DNA of 64,000 nucleotides from Gammaproteobacteria bacterium HGW-Gammaproteobacteria-11 (GTDB taxonomy: Bacteria; Pseudomonadota; Gammaproteobacteria; Pseudomonadales; Pseudomonadaceae): contig PGZJ01000005.1 of NCBI GenBank assembly GCA_002840055.1, positions 280,340 to 344,339 on the forward strand. Direction: 5' to 3'. The notes below the pieces were generated by a model that worked only from the letters and a program-made list of their open reading frames with translations, was not told the origin of the DNA and ran no database searches. The position numbers were made by a program, and so were the translations under genes. Of the stretch, positions 8,864 through 18,635 are shown one piece after another (position 1 is the stretch's first letter; the number at the start of each line of letters is the position of its first letter).

Positions 8864-9556
8864 ATGTCTTCAGCCGTACCCGCAACAAAACACCTTGTCA
8901 CCCTGTGTCAACAGGCGACTTTTATCAAGAGTGCCAGTGAAGTCAGCCAGTGTCCGGCAGACCGCGGCTACGAGGTGGCTTTTGCCGGGCGTTCGAATGC
9001 CGGCAAGTCCAGTGCTTTGAATACCCTGACCCATGCAAGGCTGGCGCGCACCTCGAAAACCCCCGGCCGCACGCAGTTGATCAACTTTTTTGGCCTGGAT
9101 GAGCAACGCCGCCTGGTTGACCTGCCCGGCTACGGCTATGCCAAGGTGCCCCTGGCGCTCAAGGAGCACTGGAAATTGCACCTGGACGCCTATCTGACCG
9201 AGCGTGACTCACTGGTCGGACTGGTATTGGTCATGGATATCCGTCATCCGCTGTCGGAATTTGACCGCATGATGTTGCAGTGGAGTGATGTCAGCGGCTT
9301 ACCTGCGCATATTCTGCTGAGCAAGGCGGACAAGCTGGCCTACGGTGCGGCCAAGAATACCCTGCTCAAGGTGCAGACCATCGTGCGCAAGGAGTATGGC
9401 AATCGTGCTACGGTTCAGCTGTTTTCTGCACCCAAGCGGCAGGGTCTGGAGGAAGCCTATGCCATTCTCGACAGCTGGTTGTTTGCCGAGCAGGATGAGG
9501 AAGATGACGTGGATGTTGATCTTGATCTTGATCAGGACACTGAGCAGCAGGACTGA
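8864..9556 (+). CDS. engB: Ribosome-biogenesis GTPase EngB/YsxC
   Basis: About 230 aa TRAFAC GTPase needed for assembly of the 50S subunit. G1 is [10 protein letters not shown]2 TPGRTQ, G3 [11 protein letters not shown] and G4 LSKADK. Two in-frame ATGs upstream (8837, 8852) would lengthen the N-terminus, but homologues start about 14-20 residues before the QQATF motif, which favours 8864. The C-terminus is a strongly acidic Asp/Glu/Val repeat ([11 protein letters not shown]), a lineage-variable tail. The essential gene faces polA across an sRNA locus, as spf or ersA does in other gammaproteobacteria. Confidence 0.93.
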   Translation: MSSAVPATKHLVTLCQQATFIKSASEVSQCPADRGYEVAFAGRSNAGKSSALNTLTHARLARTSKTPGRTQLINFFGLDEQRRLVDLPGYGYAKVPLALKEHWKLHLDAYLTERDSLVGLVLVMDIRHPLSEFDRMMLQWSDVSGLPAHILLSKADKLAYGAAKNTLLKVQTIVRKEYGNRATVQLFSAPKRQGLEEAYAILDSWLFAEQDEEDDVDVDLDLDQDTEQQD

Positions 9557-9565
9557 ATAACAGGC

Positions 9566-9696
9566 AAAAAAAACCCCGAACTTTTATGGGGGGGAAAGTT
9601 CGGGGTCCAACGACCGGGCTGTGCTAGGAGGGGTCGCCCGGCTATTTCTGCCAACACTAAATCACATCCAGGAGCATGAGCGGCTTGACTGGCCAC
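9566..9696 (-). ncRNA. ersA: ErsA-like (Spot 42-position) small RNA
   Basis: Predicted minus-strand sRNA of about 131 nt between engB and polA. The 5' end is set by an ECF/AlgU-like promoter at 9703-9732. The 3' end is an intrinsic terminator with a 12-bp perfect stem (9573-9584 with 9595-9606) followed by a U run (forward A run 9566-9573). A second stem, CCGGGC/GCCCGG (9614-9619, 9636-9641), exposes a loop with CCCCUCCU, which is anti-Shine-Dalgarno-like and a plausible seed; the terminator loop holds seven Cs. P. aeruginosa ErsA (about 132 nt, AlgU-dependent) lies in the same gap. No sequence alignment was done; the name rests on position and architecture. Confidence 0.72.
9573..9606 (-). 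terminator. Intrinsic terminator of the sRNA
   Basis: A 12-bp perfect inverted repeat (ACCCCGAACTTT / AAAGTTCGGGGT) with a 10-nt loop. The only T run is on the minus-strand side (forward A8 at 9566-9573), so it stops leftward transcription. For rightward engB mRNA it could act only as a 3' hairpin. Confidence 0.85.
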
Positions 9697-9702
9697 TCAA
9701 AA

Positions 9703-9732
9703 TATCTGACCGGGGGCTGATTCGAATAGTTC
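9703..9732 (-). promoter_or_regulatory. AlgU/RpoE-type promoter of the sRNA
   Basis: On the minus strand GAACTA (-35, forward 9727-9732) is followed after 17 bp by TCAGA(TA) (-10, forward 9703-9709). The sigma-22/AlgU consensus is GAACTT-N16/17-TCnnA. Spacing and both boxes fit, and the start would be near 9696. This implies induction by envelope stress. Confidence 0.65.
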
Positions 9733-9790
9733 AAAAATATTTTTCTGAACAGCTACAACCCCCTGTTTCAAGGCCCGGATGCCACTTCGC

Positions 9791-12544
9791 TCAGTGCGCC
9801 TCGTCCCAGTTGTCACCAATCCCGACATCCACCACCAGTGGCACATCGAGGCTCGCGGCTGAGCCCATGCATTCACGCAGACCGCGACTGACCGCATCCA
9901 ACTGATCCTCGCGGACCTCCACGACCAGTTCATCGTGTACCTGCATGATGACCCTGGCGTTCAGCCCGGATTGGCTCAGCCAGTTGTCCACAGTGATCAT
10001 CGCGCGTTTGATGATGTCGGCGGCGGTGCCCTGCATCGGCGCGTTAATGGCGGTACGCTCAGCACCCTTGCGCAGGGACGGGTTCTTGGCATGGATGTCC
10101 GGCAGATACAGGCGGCGGCCAAACAGGGTTTCCACATAGCCCTGCTCGCTGGCCTGCGCCCGGGTTCGCTCCATATAGGCGAGTACGCCGGGATAGCGGG
10201 TAAAGTAACGGTCGATGTACTCCTGGGCCTGCTTGCGATCCACATCGATCTGTTTGGCCAGACCAAAGGCGCTCATGCCGTAGATCAGGCCAAAGTTGAT
10301 GGCCTTGGCCTTGCGTCGTTGCTCGCTGCTGACCTCGTCCAACGCCACGCCAAAGACTTCGGCGGCGGTGGCCTTGTGTACATCCTGATCGTGGCGGAAG
10401 GCATCCAGCAGTCCGGGATCCTGGGCCAGATGGGCCATGATCCGCAGTTCGATCTGCGAATAGTCGGCGGCCATCAGCTTGTAGCCCGGCGCGGCGATAA
10501 AGGCCTGACGAATGCGTCGGCCTTCGGCGCTGCGAATCGGGATGTTCTGCAGGTTCGGGTCCGAGGAAGACAGTCGCCCGGTGGCGGCAACGGCCTGATG
10601 GTAGCTGGTGTGGATGCGTCCGGTGCGCGGGTTGATCTGCTCCGGCAGGCGGTCGGTATAGGTGCTCTTGAGCTTGCTCAGGGTGCGGTAGTGCATCAGC
10701 ACCTGGGGCAGCTCGTAACCCTCTTCGGCCAACTCAGCCAGCACCGCTTCGGCGGTCGATGCCTGGCCCTTGGCGGTCTTCGACTTGACTGGCAAACCCA
10801 GCTTGTCATACAGAATCACGCCCAATTGCTTCGGTGAGCCGAGGTTGAACTCTTCGCCCGCCAGCTCAAACGCCTGACGCTCGAGGGCTACCAGCTTTTC
10901 ACCCAGTTCGCGGCTGTGCAGGCCGAGCAGTTTGGCATCCACCAGTGCGCCGGTCCGCTCGATGCGCGCCAGAACCGGTACCAGCGGCATTTCAATATCC
11001 TGCAGCACCTTGGCCAGGCTCGGCTCGGCCTGCAGCTTGTGCCACAGGCTTTGATGCAGGCGCAGGGTCACGTCGGCGTCCTCGGCAGCGTAAGGGCCGG
11101 CCTGCTCCAGGGCGATCTGGTCAAAGGTCAGCTGTTTGGCGCCCTTGCCGGCGATATCTTCAAAATGAATGGTGCTGTGACCCAGGTACTTGAGCGCCAG
11201 GCTGTCCATGTCATGACGGGTTGCCGTGGAATTCAGCACATAGGACTCCAGCATGGTGTCGAAGGCCACGCCCTGTACCTCGATGCCGTAATGCGCAAGG
11301 ACGTTGATGTCATACTTGGCATGCTGGCCAACCTTGGCCTTGTTCGGGTCCTCCAGCAACGGTTTCAGGCGTTCCAGTACCTGATCCCGATCCAGTTGTT
11401 CGGGAACACCCATATAGCTGTGGCACAGCGGTATATAGCAGGCCTGGTTGGCACTGACGGCAAAGGACAGGCCGACCAGCTCGGCACGCTGGGCGTGGAT
11501 GCTGGTAGTTTCGGTATCGAAGGCAAACAGCTCGGCTTGCTTGAGCTTGTCAATCCAGCGCTCCAGTCCGGCCTGATCAAGGATGGTTTCGTATTGGGCG
11601 GCTTCACCGGCCGCATCGCCATCGACTGCCGGCATGGCCAGTTCGGCCTGGCTGTCGGCCTTGGCCTCACGCAGCAGGTCATCCATCCAGCTCTTGAACT
11701 CCAGCTCGCGGTACAGCTCGATCAGGGCTTCGCGGTCGGGTCGGGTGGGGATCAGGGCGTCGGCGTGGATATCCAGTTCGACATCGACCTTGATGGTCGC
11801 CAGTTGATAGGACAGATAGGCCATGTCCTTGTGTTCAAGCAGCTTCTCGGGCAGCTTCTTGGCGCCACGGATCGGCAGGTCGGGTACCTTGTCGAGGTTG
11901 GCATACAGGTCATCCATACCGCCGCCAATGCCAACGAGCAAGCCCTGGGCGGTTTTTTCGCCGACACCGGGTACGCCCGGAATGTTGTCGGACTTGTCGC
12001 CCATCAGCGCCAGAAAGTCGATGATGTGCTCGGGCCCCACGCCGAACTTGTCGCGCACGCCCTGGATATCCAGCACCGTGCCGGTCATGGTGTTGACCAG
12101 GGTGATGTGTTGATCAACCAGTTGCGCCATGTCCTTGTCGCCGGTGGAAATCACCACCGGCCGACCGCTGGCGGCACTCTGTCGGGCCAGGGTGCCGATC
12201 ACGTCATCGGCTTCAACCCCTTCAATGCACAGCAGTGGCAGCCCCGAGGCCTTGACGCTGGCATGCAGTGGCTCGATCTGTACCCGCAGGTCATCGGGCA
12301 TCGGCGGGCGGTGCGACTTGTAGTGCTCGAACAGGCTGTCACGAAAGGTCGGGCCCTTGGCATCGAAGACCACCGCAAAGGGGCTCTTGGGGTACTGTTT
12401 GCGCAGGCTTTTGAGCATGTTCAGTACACCCTTGACGGCGCCGGTCGGCAGGCCCTTGGAGGTGGTCAGCGGCGGCAGGGCATGGAAGGCGCGGTACAGG
12501 TAGGATGAACCGTCGACCAGAATCAGGGGGGCATTGTCAGTCAT
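9791..12544 (-). CDS. polA: DNA polymerase I
   Basis: 917 aa. The N-terminal 5'-3' exonuclease starts [17 protein letters not shown]. The 3'-5' proofreading domain keeps its acidic residues ([18 protein letters not shown]). The polymerase domain has motif [14 protein letters not shown], motif [15 protein letters not shown] and motif [12 protein letters not shown]. All three activities look intact. Okazaki fragment processing and repair synthesis are its roles. Transcribed toward the sRNA locus; its upstream neighbour DUF2782 diverges from it. Confidence 0.97.
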   Translation of the reverse strand: MTDNAPLILVDGSSYLYRAFHALPPLTTSKGLPTGAVKGVLNMLKSLRKQYPKSPFAVVFDAKGPTFRDSLFEHYKSHRPPMPDDLRVQIEPLHASVKASGLPLLCIEGVEADDVIGTLARQSAASGRPVVISTGDKDMAQLVDQHITLVNTMTGTVLDIQGVRDKFGVGPEHIIDFLALMGDKSDNIPGVPGVGEKTAQGLLVGIGGGMDDLYANLDKVPDLPIRGAKKLPEKLLEHKDMAYLSYQLATIKVDVELDIHADALIPTRPDREALIELYRELEFKSWMDDLLREAKADSQAELAMPAVDGDAAGEAAQYETILDQAGLERWIDKLKQAELFAFDTETTSIHAQRAELVGLSFAVSANQACYIPLCHSYMGVPEQLDRDQVLERLKPLLEDPNKAKVGQHAKYDINVLAHYGIEVQGVAFDTMLESYVLNSTATRHDMDSLALKYLGHSTIHFEDIAGKGAKQLTFDQIALEQAGPYAAEDADVTLRLHQSLWHKLQAEPSLAKVLQDIEMPLVPVLARIERTGALVDAKLLGLHSRELGEKLVALERQAFELAGEEFNLGSPKQLGVILYDKLGLPVKSKTAKGQASTAEAVLAELAEEGYELPQVLMHYRTLSKLKSTYTDRLPEQINPRTGRIHTSYHQAVAATGRLSSSDPNLQNIPIRSAEGRRIRQAFIAAPGYKLMAADYSQIELRIMAHLAQDPGLLDAFRHDQDVHKATAAEVFGVALDEVSSEQRRKAKAINFGLIYGMSAFGLAKQIDVDRKQAQEYIDRYFTRYPGVLAYMERTRAQASEQGYVETLFGRRLYLPDIHAKNPSLRKGAERTAINAPMQGTAADIIKRAMITVDNWLSQSGLNARVIMQVHDELVVEVREDQLDAVSRGLRECMGSAASLDVPLVVDVGIGDNWDEAH

Positions 12545-12617
12545 GCGTCAGGTCAAGATTTCCGTGGTGAAAAGGGGCTAGAATGAAAGCATCATTCCAC
12601 GATAGGACAAGATTACC

Positions 12618-12905
12618 ATGATAAGTCTAGTTGGCCGCGGATTGGCCGTGATCGGCCTGGCCCTGAGTGTCAGTCTGCCCCTGCAAGCCCAGGACGCAAC
12701 CGGTGAGCCGGATGTGGTGATTCGCCAGGAAGGCGATCGCACCGTTGAGGAATACCGGCTCAATGGCTTTCTCTATGCGATCAAGGTTACGCCGCAAAAT
12801 GGCCCGCCCTACTATCTGGTGGCGGTTGATGACGAAGGTAACTTTGTGCGTTCCGACCAGCCAGAGGGCATGCGCATTCCGTCCTGGAAAATCTTCGAAT
12901 GGTAA
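12618..12905 (+). CDS. DUF2782 family periplasmic protein
   Basis: 95 aa with a signal peptide (GLAVIGLALSVSLPLQAQA-like) and the DUF2782 core: a short beta-rich domain with VVIRQEGDRTVEEYR, LYAIKVTPQNGPPYYLV and a terminal IPSWKIFEW. Function is unknown. It precedes thrB by 9 bp and is probably cotranscribed, the arrangement found throughout pseudomonads between polA and thrB. Confidence 0.9.
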   Translation: MISLVGRGLAVIGLALSVSLPLQAQDATGEPDVVIRQEGDRTVEEYRLNGFLYAIKVTPQNGPPYYLVAVDDEGNFVRSDQPEGMRIPSWKIFEW

Positions 12906-12914
12906 CGGGCTGAG

Positions 12915-13868
12915 ATGTCGGTCTTCACCGAGGTCGGTCACGCCGAGCTGGAGGCTTTCCTGTCCGCCTTTGCGCTGGGTCGGCTGCTGGAGCACCAGGG
13001 TATCGAGGGGGGCAGCGAGAACAGCAATTTTTTCGTCGCCACCGAGACCGGTGATTTTGTACTGACCCTGGTAGAACGGGGTCCGGTTGCCGATCTGCCG
13101 TTTTTTATCGCTTTGCTTGAGCGTCTGCATCAGGCAGACCTCCCCGTACCCTACGCCCTGCCCGACCGTGCCGGGCAGACCCTGCATCAGCTCAAGGGTC
13201 GACCAGCCTTGCTGCAGCCGCGCCTGCCCGGCCGGCATGTTGAACAACCCGACCCCAGTCATTGTCAGGCTGTCGGCCAGGCCCTGGCCCGCTTGCACCT
13301 GGCTACCGCCCAGAGTGGCCTGCTGCGCGAAAGCGACCGCGGTCTATTGTGGATGCAGCGCGAGTTGCAAGGGCGCCTGGTACAGGCTGACAGCGCTGAC
13401 CGCGAGCAGTTGTTGCCGCTGGCCGGGCTGCTGGAGGACTGGCATGCCTGCCCGCCTGATTTACCCCAGGCCGTGCTGCATGGCGATCTGTTCCGCGATA
13501 ACGTGCTGTTCGACGGCCATCACCTCAGCGGTCTGATCGATTTCTACAATGCCGCCAGTGGCTGGGCCCTCTACGATGTGGCGATCTGCGTCAATGACTG
13601 GTGTCTGAACCCGCGGCAACAGCTTGATCCGGCGCGTACGCAAGCCTTGCTCAGTGGCTATGCGTCCTTGCGGCCCTTCACTCCGCTTGAGGCACAACAC
13701 TGGCACGCCGTGCTGCGGCTCGCTGCCCTGCGCTTCTGGTTATCGCGTCAGGCGGCGGCGGATCAGTTCTCCGGTCAGCGGGGGGTGCTGGTCAAGGATC
13801 CCCAGCACTTTCTGGCGCTGCTGGGGAATTTCCAGCAGATCGACAGCAGCCTGCCACTGGCCCTGTAA
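12915..13868 (+). CDS. thrB: Homoserine kinase (ThrB, APH-fold type)
   Basis: 317 aa. Phosphorylates homoserine in threonine synthesis. It belongs to the aminoglycoside-phosphotransferase-like ThrB class rather than the GHMP class. The catalytic loop LHGDLFRDNVLFDG and the Mg-binding GLIDFYNA are intact, and the nucleotide-binding IEGGSENSNFFV is near the N-terminus. It lies 9 bp after DUF2782. The next gene starts about 67 bp downstream. Confidence 0.93.
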   Translation: MSVFTEVGHAELEAFLSAFALGRLLEHQGIEGGSENSNFFVATETGDFVLTLVERGPVADLPFFIALLERLHQADLPVPYALPDRAGQTLHQLKGRPALLQPRLPGRHVEQPDPSHCQAVGQALARLHLATAQSGLLRESDRGLLWMQRELQGRLVQADSADREQLLPLAGLLEDWHACPPDLPQAVLHGDLFRDNVLFDGHHLSGLIDFYNAASGWALYDVAICVNDWCLNPRQQLDPARTQALLSGYASLRPFTPLEAQHWHAVLRLAALRFWLSRQAAADQFSGQRGVLVKDPQHFLALLGNFQQIDSSLPLAL

Positions 13869-13935
13869 TGCTTTTGGACTGCGCTGCAGTTGCTGCACTA
13901 TGCTGGCGCCATTCATGAATGCGCAGGAGAGAAGG

Positions 13936-14901
13936 GTGTTCGATCTCGACGATATCCAGCTGGAACCTTGGCAGATTGCTGGCCTGGACGCCCGCGTGGC
14001 CAGTGTCGGGCAGGGCCCGGTGGCGCTTTTTGTGCACGGCTGGCCGGAGTGCTGGTATTCCTGGCGCCAGCAGATGCTGGCGCTGGCCAATGCTGGCTAC
14101 CGCGCCATCGCCCCCGATATGCCGGGTTTTGGGCAGACCGCTGGCTGGCCACAGGTGTCGGACTATCACATGGATAATACCTGTGCCTTCCTGCTCGATC
14201 TGATTGCCCAGTGCGGCGTCGAGTCGGTGTTGTTGATTGGCCACGACTGGGGCGCGATCAATGTCTGGGGCTTTACCCTGCGCCACCCCGAGCGGGTCTC
14301 ACGCCTGGTGGCCATGAGCGTACCGCTCAAGCCGCTGGCCGAGCAGCCGCCGATGCAGCAGTTGCGGGCGCTGTTCAAGGATCAGTTTTTCTACCAGTTG
14401 TATTTCCAGCGCCCCGGTGTCGCCGAGGCCGAGTTTGATGCCGATCCAGAGGGCATTCTGCGCGCCCTGTTTTGCTCGCCGGATACCCCGAGAGCAGCGC
14501 CCGTGCTGGGCAAATCGATTGCCCTTGGCGGTGGCTGGATAGACCGCCTCGGCAAGCCGCTGGAGCAGCCGACCTGGTTGTCTGACGAAGCTCTGGCCTA
14601 TTATCTCGACAGTTATCGGCACAGCGGTTTTGCCGGGGGCCTGCATTACTACCGTAATATGGATCATAACTGGAGCCTGAACCGGCCCTATGCCCAGACC
14701 CGGATCGAATGCCCGGTGCTGTTTCTGGCTGGCAGCGAGGACTATGCCACCCAGCGCGCCAGCGCCGAGGCATTACTGGCGCTGATGGGCGAGCGGGTGC
14801 CGTATCTGAGTATCAGGGTTTTTCCGGGTGTGGGGCATTGGCTGCAGGCTGAGGCCAGGGCGCAGGTGAATACCGCACTGTTGGAATTCATAGCAGGCTG
14901 A
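13936..14901 (+). CDS. Alpha/beta hydrolase, epoxide hydrolase-like
   Basis: About 321 aa. The oxyanion motif HGWPECW, nucleophile elbow GHDWGA (Asp nucleophile), cap-domain tyrosines (YYLDSYRHSGF, HYYRN), an acid (AGSEDYA) and the catalytic His in GVGHWLQ match soluble epoxide hydrolases; a haloalkane dehalogenase is the main alternative. I prefer the GTG at 13936 because AGGAGA lies 5 bases upstream; ATGs at 13900 and 13915 are possible and add at most 12 residues. No signal peptide. The substrate is unknown. Confidence 0.85.
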   Translation: MFDLDDIQLEPWQIAGLDARVASVGQGPVALFVHGWPECWYSWRQQMLALANAGYRAIAPDMPGFGQTAGWPQVSDYHMDNTCAFLLDLIAQCGVESVLLIGHDWGAINVWGFTLRHPERVSRLVAMSVPLKPLAEQPPMQQLRALFKDQFFYQLYFQRPGVAEAEFDADPEGILRALFCSPDTPRAAPVLGKSIALGGGWIDRLGKPLEQPTWLSDEALAYYLDSYRHSGFAGGLHYYRNMDHNWSLNRPYAQTRIECPVLFLAGSEDYATQRASAEALLALMGERVPYLSIRVFPGVGHWLQAEARAQVNTALLEFIAG

Positions 14902-14937
14902 TGCAGCGGGTGTCAGCCATCAAGGGATAACACATCT

Positions 14938-15360
14938 ATGTCGCAGATGCTCGAATATGGACAGCAGGATGCGTCCTACCAGGCTGCGGGTGGTCTGGAG
15001 GGCATTCGCCAGCTGGTTGATGATTTCTATCTGGTCATGGATCAGGCTGACATGGCCAAGGAGATCCGCGCCATGCACGCAGAGGATCTCAGCGCTGCGC
15101 GCGACAAACTAAGCTGCTTTCTCAGTGGCTGGCTGGGTGGGCCGCGTCTGTATCAGGAGCGCTACGGCCAGATCAGTATTCCTGGTTTCCATGCGCGTTG
15201 GCCTATCGGAGAGTCACAGCGTGATGCCTGGCTTGACTGCATGGCCGAGGCGATAGCGCGTCAGCCGTGGACACCGGCCTTCAAGCACTATCTTCTGCAA
15301 CAGCTACGCATTCCAGCCGAACGTGTGGTTCAGGCCGCGCAGGCCCGACGTCAGCTCTGA
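14938..15360 (+). CDS. Group II truncated hemoglobin
   Basis: 140 aa two-over-two globin. GLEGIRQLVDDFYLVMD forms the first helices, FLSGWLGGP the E helix region, and FHARWPIG..QRDAWLDCM carries the proximal His and the TrHbO-type Trp. Such proteins bind O2 and often detoxify NO or peroxide; the role here is unknown. It starts 36 bp after the hydrolase and may share its transcript. Confidence 0.9.
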   Translation: MSQMLEYGQQDASYQAAGGLEGIRQLVDDFYLVMDQADMAKEIRAMHAEDLSAARDKLSCFLSGWLGGPRLYQERYGQISIPGFHARWPIGESQRDAWLDCMAEAIARQPWTPAFKHYLLQQLRIPAERVVQAAQARRQL

Positions 15361-15373
15361 GCGGTGTCAGTCG

Positions 15374-16267
15374 TTACAGATTGCGCGCGCTGAAGGTATC
15401 GCATGCACTGAACTTGCCCGACTCGAAACCACGCTGGAACCAGGCCATGCGCTGTGCCGAGCTACCATGGGTAAAACTGTCTGGCGTCACCCGGCCCTGA
15501 GACTGCTGCTGCAGGCGGTCATCGCCAATGGCCGCGGCGGCGGCCAGTGCTTCGCCCAGGTCCCCCGAGTCGAGCAGTTGGCGTTGGGTGTGAGCATGAA
15601 AGCCCCAGAGTCCGGCAAAGCAATCGGCCTGCAACTCCTGGCGCACGGATAACTGATTGGCCTGGGCTGGAGAAGCGCTGCGCCGCGCCTGGTGCACGCG
15701 CGCGGAAATGCCCAGCAGGGTCTGCACATGGTGACCGACCTCGTGGGCAATCACATAGGCCTGGGCAAAGTCACCGGGGGCACCGTACTTTTCGCGCAGA
15801 TCGTTATAGAACGACAGGTCGATATAAACCCGTTGATCAGCCGGGCAGTAGAAGGGCCCCATAGCTGAATTGGCTGAGCCACAGGCCGAGGAAACCTGGC
15901 CGCTGAAGAGCACCAGCCGGGGCTGCTGGTACTGGCGACCCATGGACTGGAACAGGCCTTCCCAGGTGTCCTCGGTATCGGCCAGCACTACCGAGACAAA
16001 CTCCACCAGTTCTTCCTGCTCTGGTGGAATGGCTCGCTCGGGTCCGCCAGCCCCACTCTGCCCCGTCAGAAGCGGCAGCAGGTCAATCCCGGCCAGACGT
16101 GCGGCAAAGAACAGCACTACGCCGATAACCAATACCCAGCGGCCGGTTTTCGAGCGGATCAGCAGGGGCAACAGGCGTAATGCCGCACCGCCTCCCGCCG
16201 CACCGCCAGCTGAGAGTCCGCGCCGATCTTCGACATTGCTGCTTCGTCTGCCGCCTTTCCAGCGCAT
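15374..16267 (-). CDS. ypfJ: Neutral zinc metallopeptidase (YpfJ family)
   Basis: 297 aa. A transmembrane segment at about residues 38-58 (WVLVIGVVLFFAARLAGI) anchors a periplasmic domain with the zinc motif AHEVGHHVQ and a distal QELQADCFAGLW. The N-terminus is short and cytoplasmic. The fold is that of the predicted zincin family Zn_peptidase (YpfJ); substrate unknown. It is convergent with the hemoglobin gene. Confidence 0.9.
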   Translation of the reverse strand: MRWKGGRRSSNVEDRRGLSAGGAAGGGAALRLLPLLIRSKTGRWVLVIGVVLFFAARLAGIDLLPLLTGQSGAGGPERAIPPEQEELVEFVSVVLADTEDTWEGLFQSMGRQYQQPRLVLFSGQVSSACGSANSAMGPFYCPADQRVYIDLSFYNDLREKYGAPGDFAQAYVIAHEVGHHVQTLLGISARVHQARRSASPAQANQLSVRQELQADCFAGLWGFHAHTQRQLLDSGDLGEALAAAAAIGDDRLQQQSQGRVTPDSFTHGSSAQRMAWFQRGFESGKFSACDTFSARNL

Positions 16268-16356
16268 AAGTGCTCCTTGCCTGTTCGCTCAATGCCGCAT
16301 TGCCGCAACAATGCGGTTGGCCTCGGTATTTTGCAAGTACCCGGATTCGCCGTTGA

Positions 16357-17280
16357 TCAGAGCTGTTCCAGACAGCCGGCCAGATTGTCGGCAAGAGTCT
16401 GCAGTGATTGCTCGTAGCCACGGGCAGACACCGCGGTGGCACTGCCAAGCGGATCGAGCTCGGCCTGTTCAACGGTGATGCCCTGGGTCAGGCTGTTGAT
16501 CAGCCGCGGCGTGAACTGAGGTTCGCTGAAAACACAGCTTGGCGCGTTAGCGATCAATTGCTGGCGCAGCACATTGATATGCCGTGCACCGGGTTGAATC
16601 TCGTGCGACAAGCTGAATATACCGCGGGCGCGCAGACCGTAATGGTCTTCAAAATAGCCATAACCGTCATGGAAGACGAAATAGGGTTTGTCGACCAGCG
16701 GTGCCAGGCGTGTTTTGATCTGTGCATCCAGTGTCGCGAGGCGTTGTTCGAAGTTCTCCAGATTGGCTTGCAGACGCGCTGTATCCTCGGGATAGAGCGG
16801 ACGCAAATCATTGGCCATAAATTTGGCGATGTGCACGGCATTAAAGGGCGACAGCCAGATATGCGCATCCAGGCTGCCATGATCGTGGCCGTCATCATGG
16901 TGATGGTGTTCATGCTGGTCGCTGCTCTGGAAGTTCAACGACTGTGCCTGTTCGCGGATGCGCAACCCGGGCAGCGACATCATCGCACTGGCCTGCGGCT
17001 GCTGCTCCAACAGGCTTTCCAGGAAGCGTTCAAGCTCTGGACCAATCCAGTAAATGCGTTCTGCATGCTGTAGCGCACGGCGATCCGAAGGGCGCAGTGC
17101 ATAGGTATGGGGCGAGCTTCCAGCCGGCATCAGCACCCCCGGCTGGTCAATGCCATCCAGTACAGCCGCAGCAATCTGTTGCAATGGCTGGATGCTGGTC
17201 AGGACCCGCGGAGAGTCGGCCAGCGCGGCCATGGATATCAGCCAGCCGCCGATCAGGCAGCTGAGAGTGCGCAACAGCAT
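16357..17280 (-). CDS. znuA: High-affinity zinc-binding protein ZnuA
   Basis: 307 aa periplasmic solute-binding protein of the zinc ABC transporter. It has a signal peptide ending near MAALADS, a His/Asp-rich loop (DQHEHHHHDDGHDHG) and the zinc ligands in SSPHTYAL, DAHIWLSP and FHDGYGYF. Start at the ATG at 17280 keeps 6 bases from GGAGGT; the ATG at 17286 would abut it. Divergent from zur with a Zur box between them. The reading frame extends far upstream but only this part is ZnuA. Confidence 0.95.
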   Translation of the reverse strand: MLLRTLSCLIGGWLISMAALADSPRVLTSIQPLQQIAAAVLDGIDQPGVLMPAGSSPHTYALRPSDRRALQHAERIYWIGPELERFLESLLEQQPQASAMMSLPGLRIREQAQSLNFQSSDQHEHHHHDDGHDHGSLDAHIWLSPFNAVHIAKFMANDLRPLYPEDTARLQANLENFEQRLATLDAQIKTRLAPLVDKPYFVFHDGYGYFEDHYGLRARGIFSLSHEIQPGARHINVLRQQLIANAPSCVFSEPQFTPRLINSLTQGITVEQAELDPLGSATAVSARGYEQSLQTLADNLAGCLEQL

Positions 17281-17303
17281 GGTCATACCTCCGAAAGCAT
17301 ATT

Positions 17304-17318
17304 TGTTATATGATAACA
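17304..17318. promoter_or_regulatory. Zur box in the znuA-zur intergenic region
   Basis: TGTTATATGATAACA is an inverted repeat of TGTTAT and ATAACA around three bases and fits the Zur consensus GTTATAnnATAAC. It sits between divergent znuA and zur, so zinc-bound Zur should repress both directions. Confidence 0.85.
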
Positions 17319-17361
17319 GCCATTCTCCAGCCGCATAGATTTCCTTTAAAGGCGCTCTGCC

Positions 17362-17856
17362 ATGACCGAACACAGTATGCCCGCGGACCCCCATCAACCC
17401 CATGATCACAGTGCCTGTGTCAGTGGCGCCCTGGCGTCTGCGGAGCAGCTCTGCGATAGAGCTGGCGTACGCTTTACGGCGTTGCGCAAGCGGGTGCTGG
17501 AACTGGTTTGGGATAGCCACAAACCGTTGGGCGCCTACGATATTCTTGAGACGTTGGGACGCGAAGATGGTCGCCGAGCGGCACCACCGACCGTTTACCG
17601 CGCGCTGGATTTTCTGCTTGAGCAGGGGCTGGTTCATCGTATCGCGTCGCTGAATGCCTTTATCGGTTGCTCCAGTCCGGATCATCAGCACCAGGGGCAG
17701 TTTCTGATCTGTCGAGCCTGTCATGTTGCGATTGAGTTGGACAGCGCCGGGATAGTCCAGGCGATCGCGGCCGATGCCAGTGAGCTGGGCTTTCAGGTCG
17801 AAAACGAAACCGTGGAAATTACCGGCCTGTGTGCCCAATGTCAGGCCGGCCAATGA
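17362..17856 (+). CDS. zur: Zinc uptake regulator Zur (Np20), Fur family
   Basis: 164 aa. The winged helix ([37 protein letters not shown]) and the metal-binding part with paired cysteines (CRAC, CAQC) plus a His cluster ([10 protein letters not shown]) match Zur. Represses znu genes when zinc is replete. Its stop overlaps the znuC start (ATGA), so the zur-znuC-znuB unit is one operon opposite znuA. Confidence 0.94.
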   Translation: MTEHSMPADPHQPHDHSACVSGALASAEQLCDRAGVRFTALRKRVLELVWDSHKPLGAYDILETLGREDGRRAAPPTVYRALDFLLEQGLVHRIASLNAFIGCSSPDHQHQGQFLICRACHVAIELDSAGIVQAIAADASELGFQVENETVEITGLCAQCQAGQ

Positions 17857-18635
17857 GCCAGCCGCTACTGAGTCTGAGTAACGTCAGTTTGCGTCTGCAG
17901 GGCACGCCTGTGCTCGAGGGCGTGAGCCTGGCTGTGCAGCGTGGTGAAGTGGTCACCCTGATTGGCCCGAACGGCGCTGGCAAGACCAGTCTGGTCCGGG
18001 TCGTACTCGGGCTGATCAAGGCCGACAGCGGCCAGGTACAGCGTCAGCCACGTCTGCGCATTGGCTACATGCCGCAAAAACTGCAGGTCGATGCTACCCT
18101 GCCCCTCACCGTCATGCGTTTTCTGTTGTTGGCCCCGGGGGCCCGCCAGATTGATGCGCTGACTGCTTTGCAGGACGTCGGTGCCGAGCATCTTCAGGGA
18201 CGTCCGTTGCAGCAGGTGTCGGGTGGCGAGATGCAACGCATCCTGCTGGCCCGTGCGCTGCTGCGCAAGCCTGATCTGCTGGTGTTGGACGAGCCGGTTC
18301 AGGGTGTTGATGTGAACGGCCAGATCGAGCTTTATCAACTGATTACCCGCCTGCGTGATCGCTACAACTGCGGCATTCTGATGGTGTCCCATGACCTGCA
18401 TCTGGTCATGGCAACCACCAATACCGTGGTCTGCCTGAACCGCCATGTCTGTTGTTCGGGCCATCCCGAACAGGTCAGTCTGGATCCGGCCTTTGTTGCC
18501 CTGTTTGGCGATCAGGCCAGTGCCCTGGCGGTGTACAACCACCATCATGATCATGACCACGATTTGCACGGCGAAGTCGTTGAAGCCGGCCAGAGTCATG
18601 CCCACCAGCACGGACCCAACTGTAACCATGCCTGA
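17853..18635 (+). CDS. znuC: Zinc ABC transporter ATPase ZnuC
   Basis: 260 aa. Walker [10 protein letters not shown], signature VSGGEMQR, Walker [11 protein letters not shown] and the switch His in MVSHDLHLV are present. The C-terminus ends in a His-rich tail ([15 protein letters not shown]) that probably binds zinc. The ATG at 17853 overlaps the zur stop; the two upstream ATGs would only lengthen the N-terminus. Energises ZnuB. Confidence 0.94.
   Translation: MSQPLLSLSNVSLRLQGTPVLEGVSLAVQRGEVVTLIGPNGAGKTSLVRVVLGLIKADSGQVQRQPRLRIGYMPQKLQVDATLPLTVMRFLLLAPGARQIDALTALQDVGAEHLQGRPLQQVSGGEMQRILLARALLRKPDLLVLDEPVQGVDVNGQIELYQLITRLRDRYNCGILMVSHDLHLVMATTNTVVCLNRHVCCSGHPEQVSLDPAFVALFGDQASALAVYNHHHDHDHDLHGEVVEAGQSHAHQHGPNCNHA

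Noticed and set aside
10916..12508. Long plus-strand frame of 530 aa antisense to polA
   Set aside because: It lies wholly inside polA, shows no domain, and its composition (Gly/Gln/Leu/Val runs) is typical of antisense frames in GC-rich genes.
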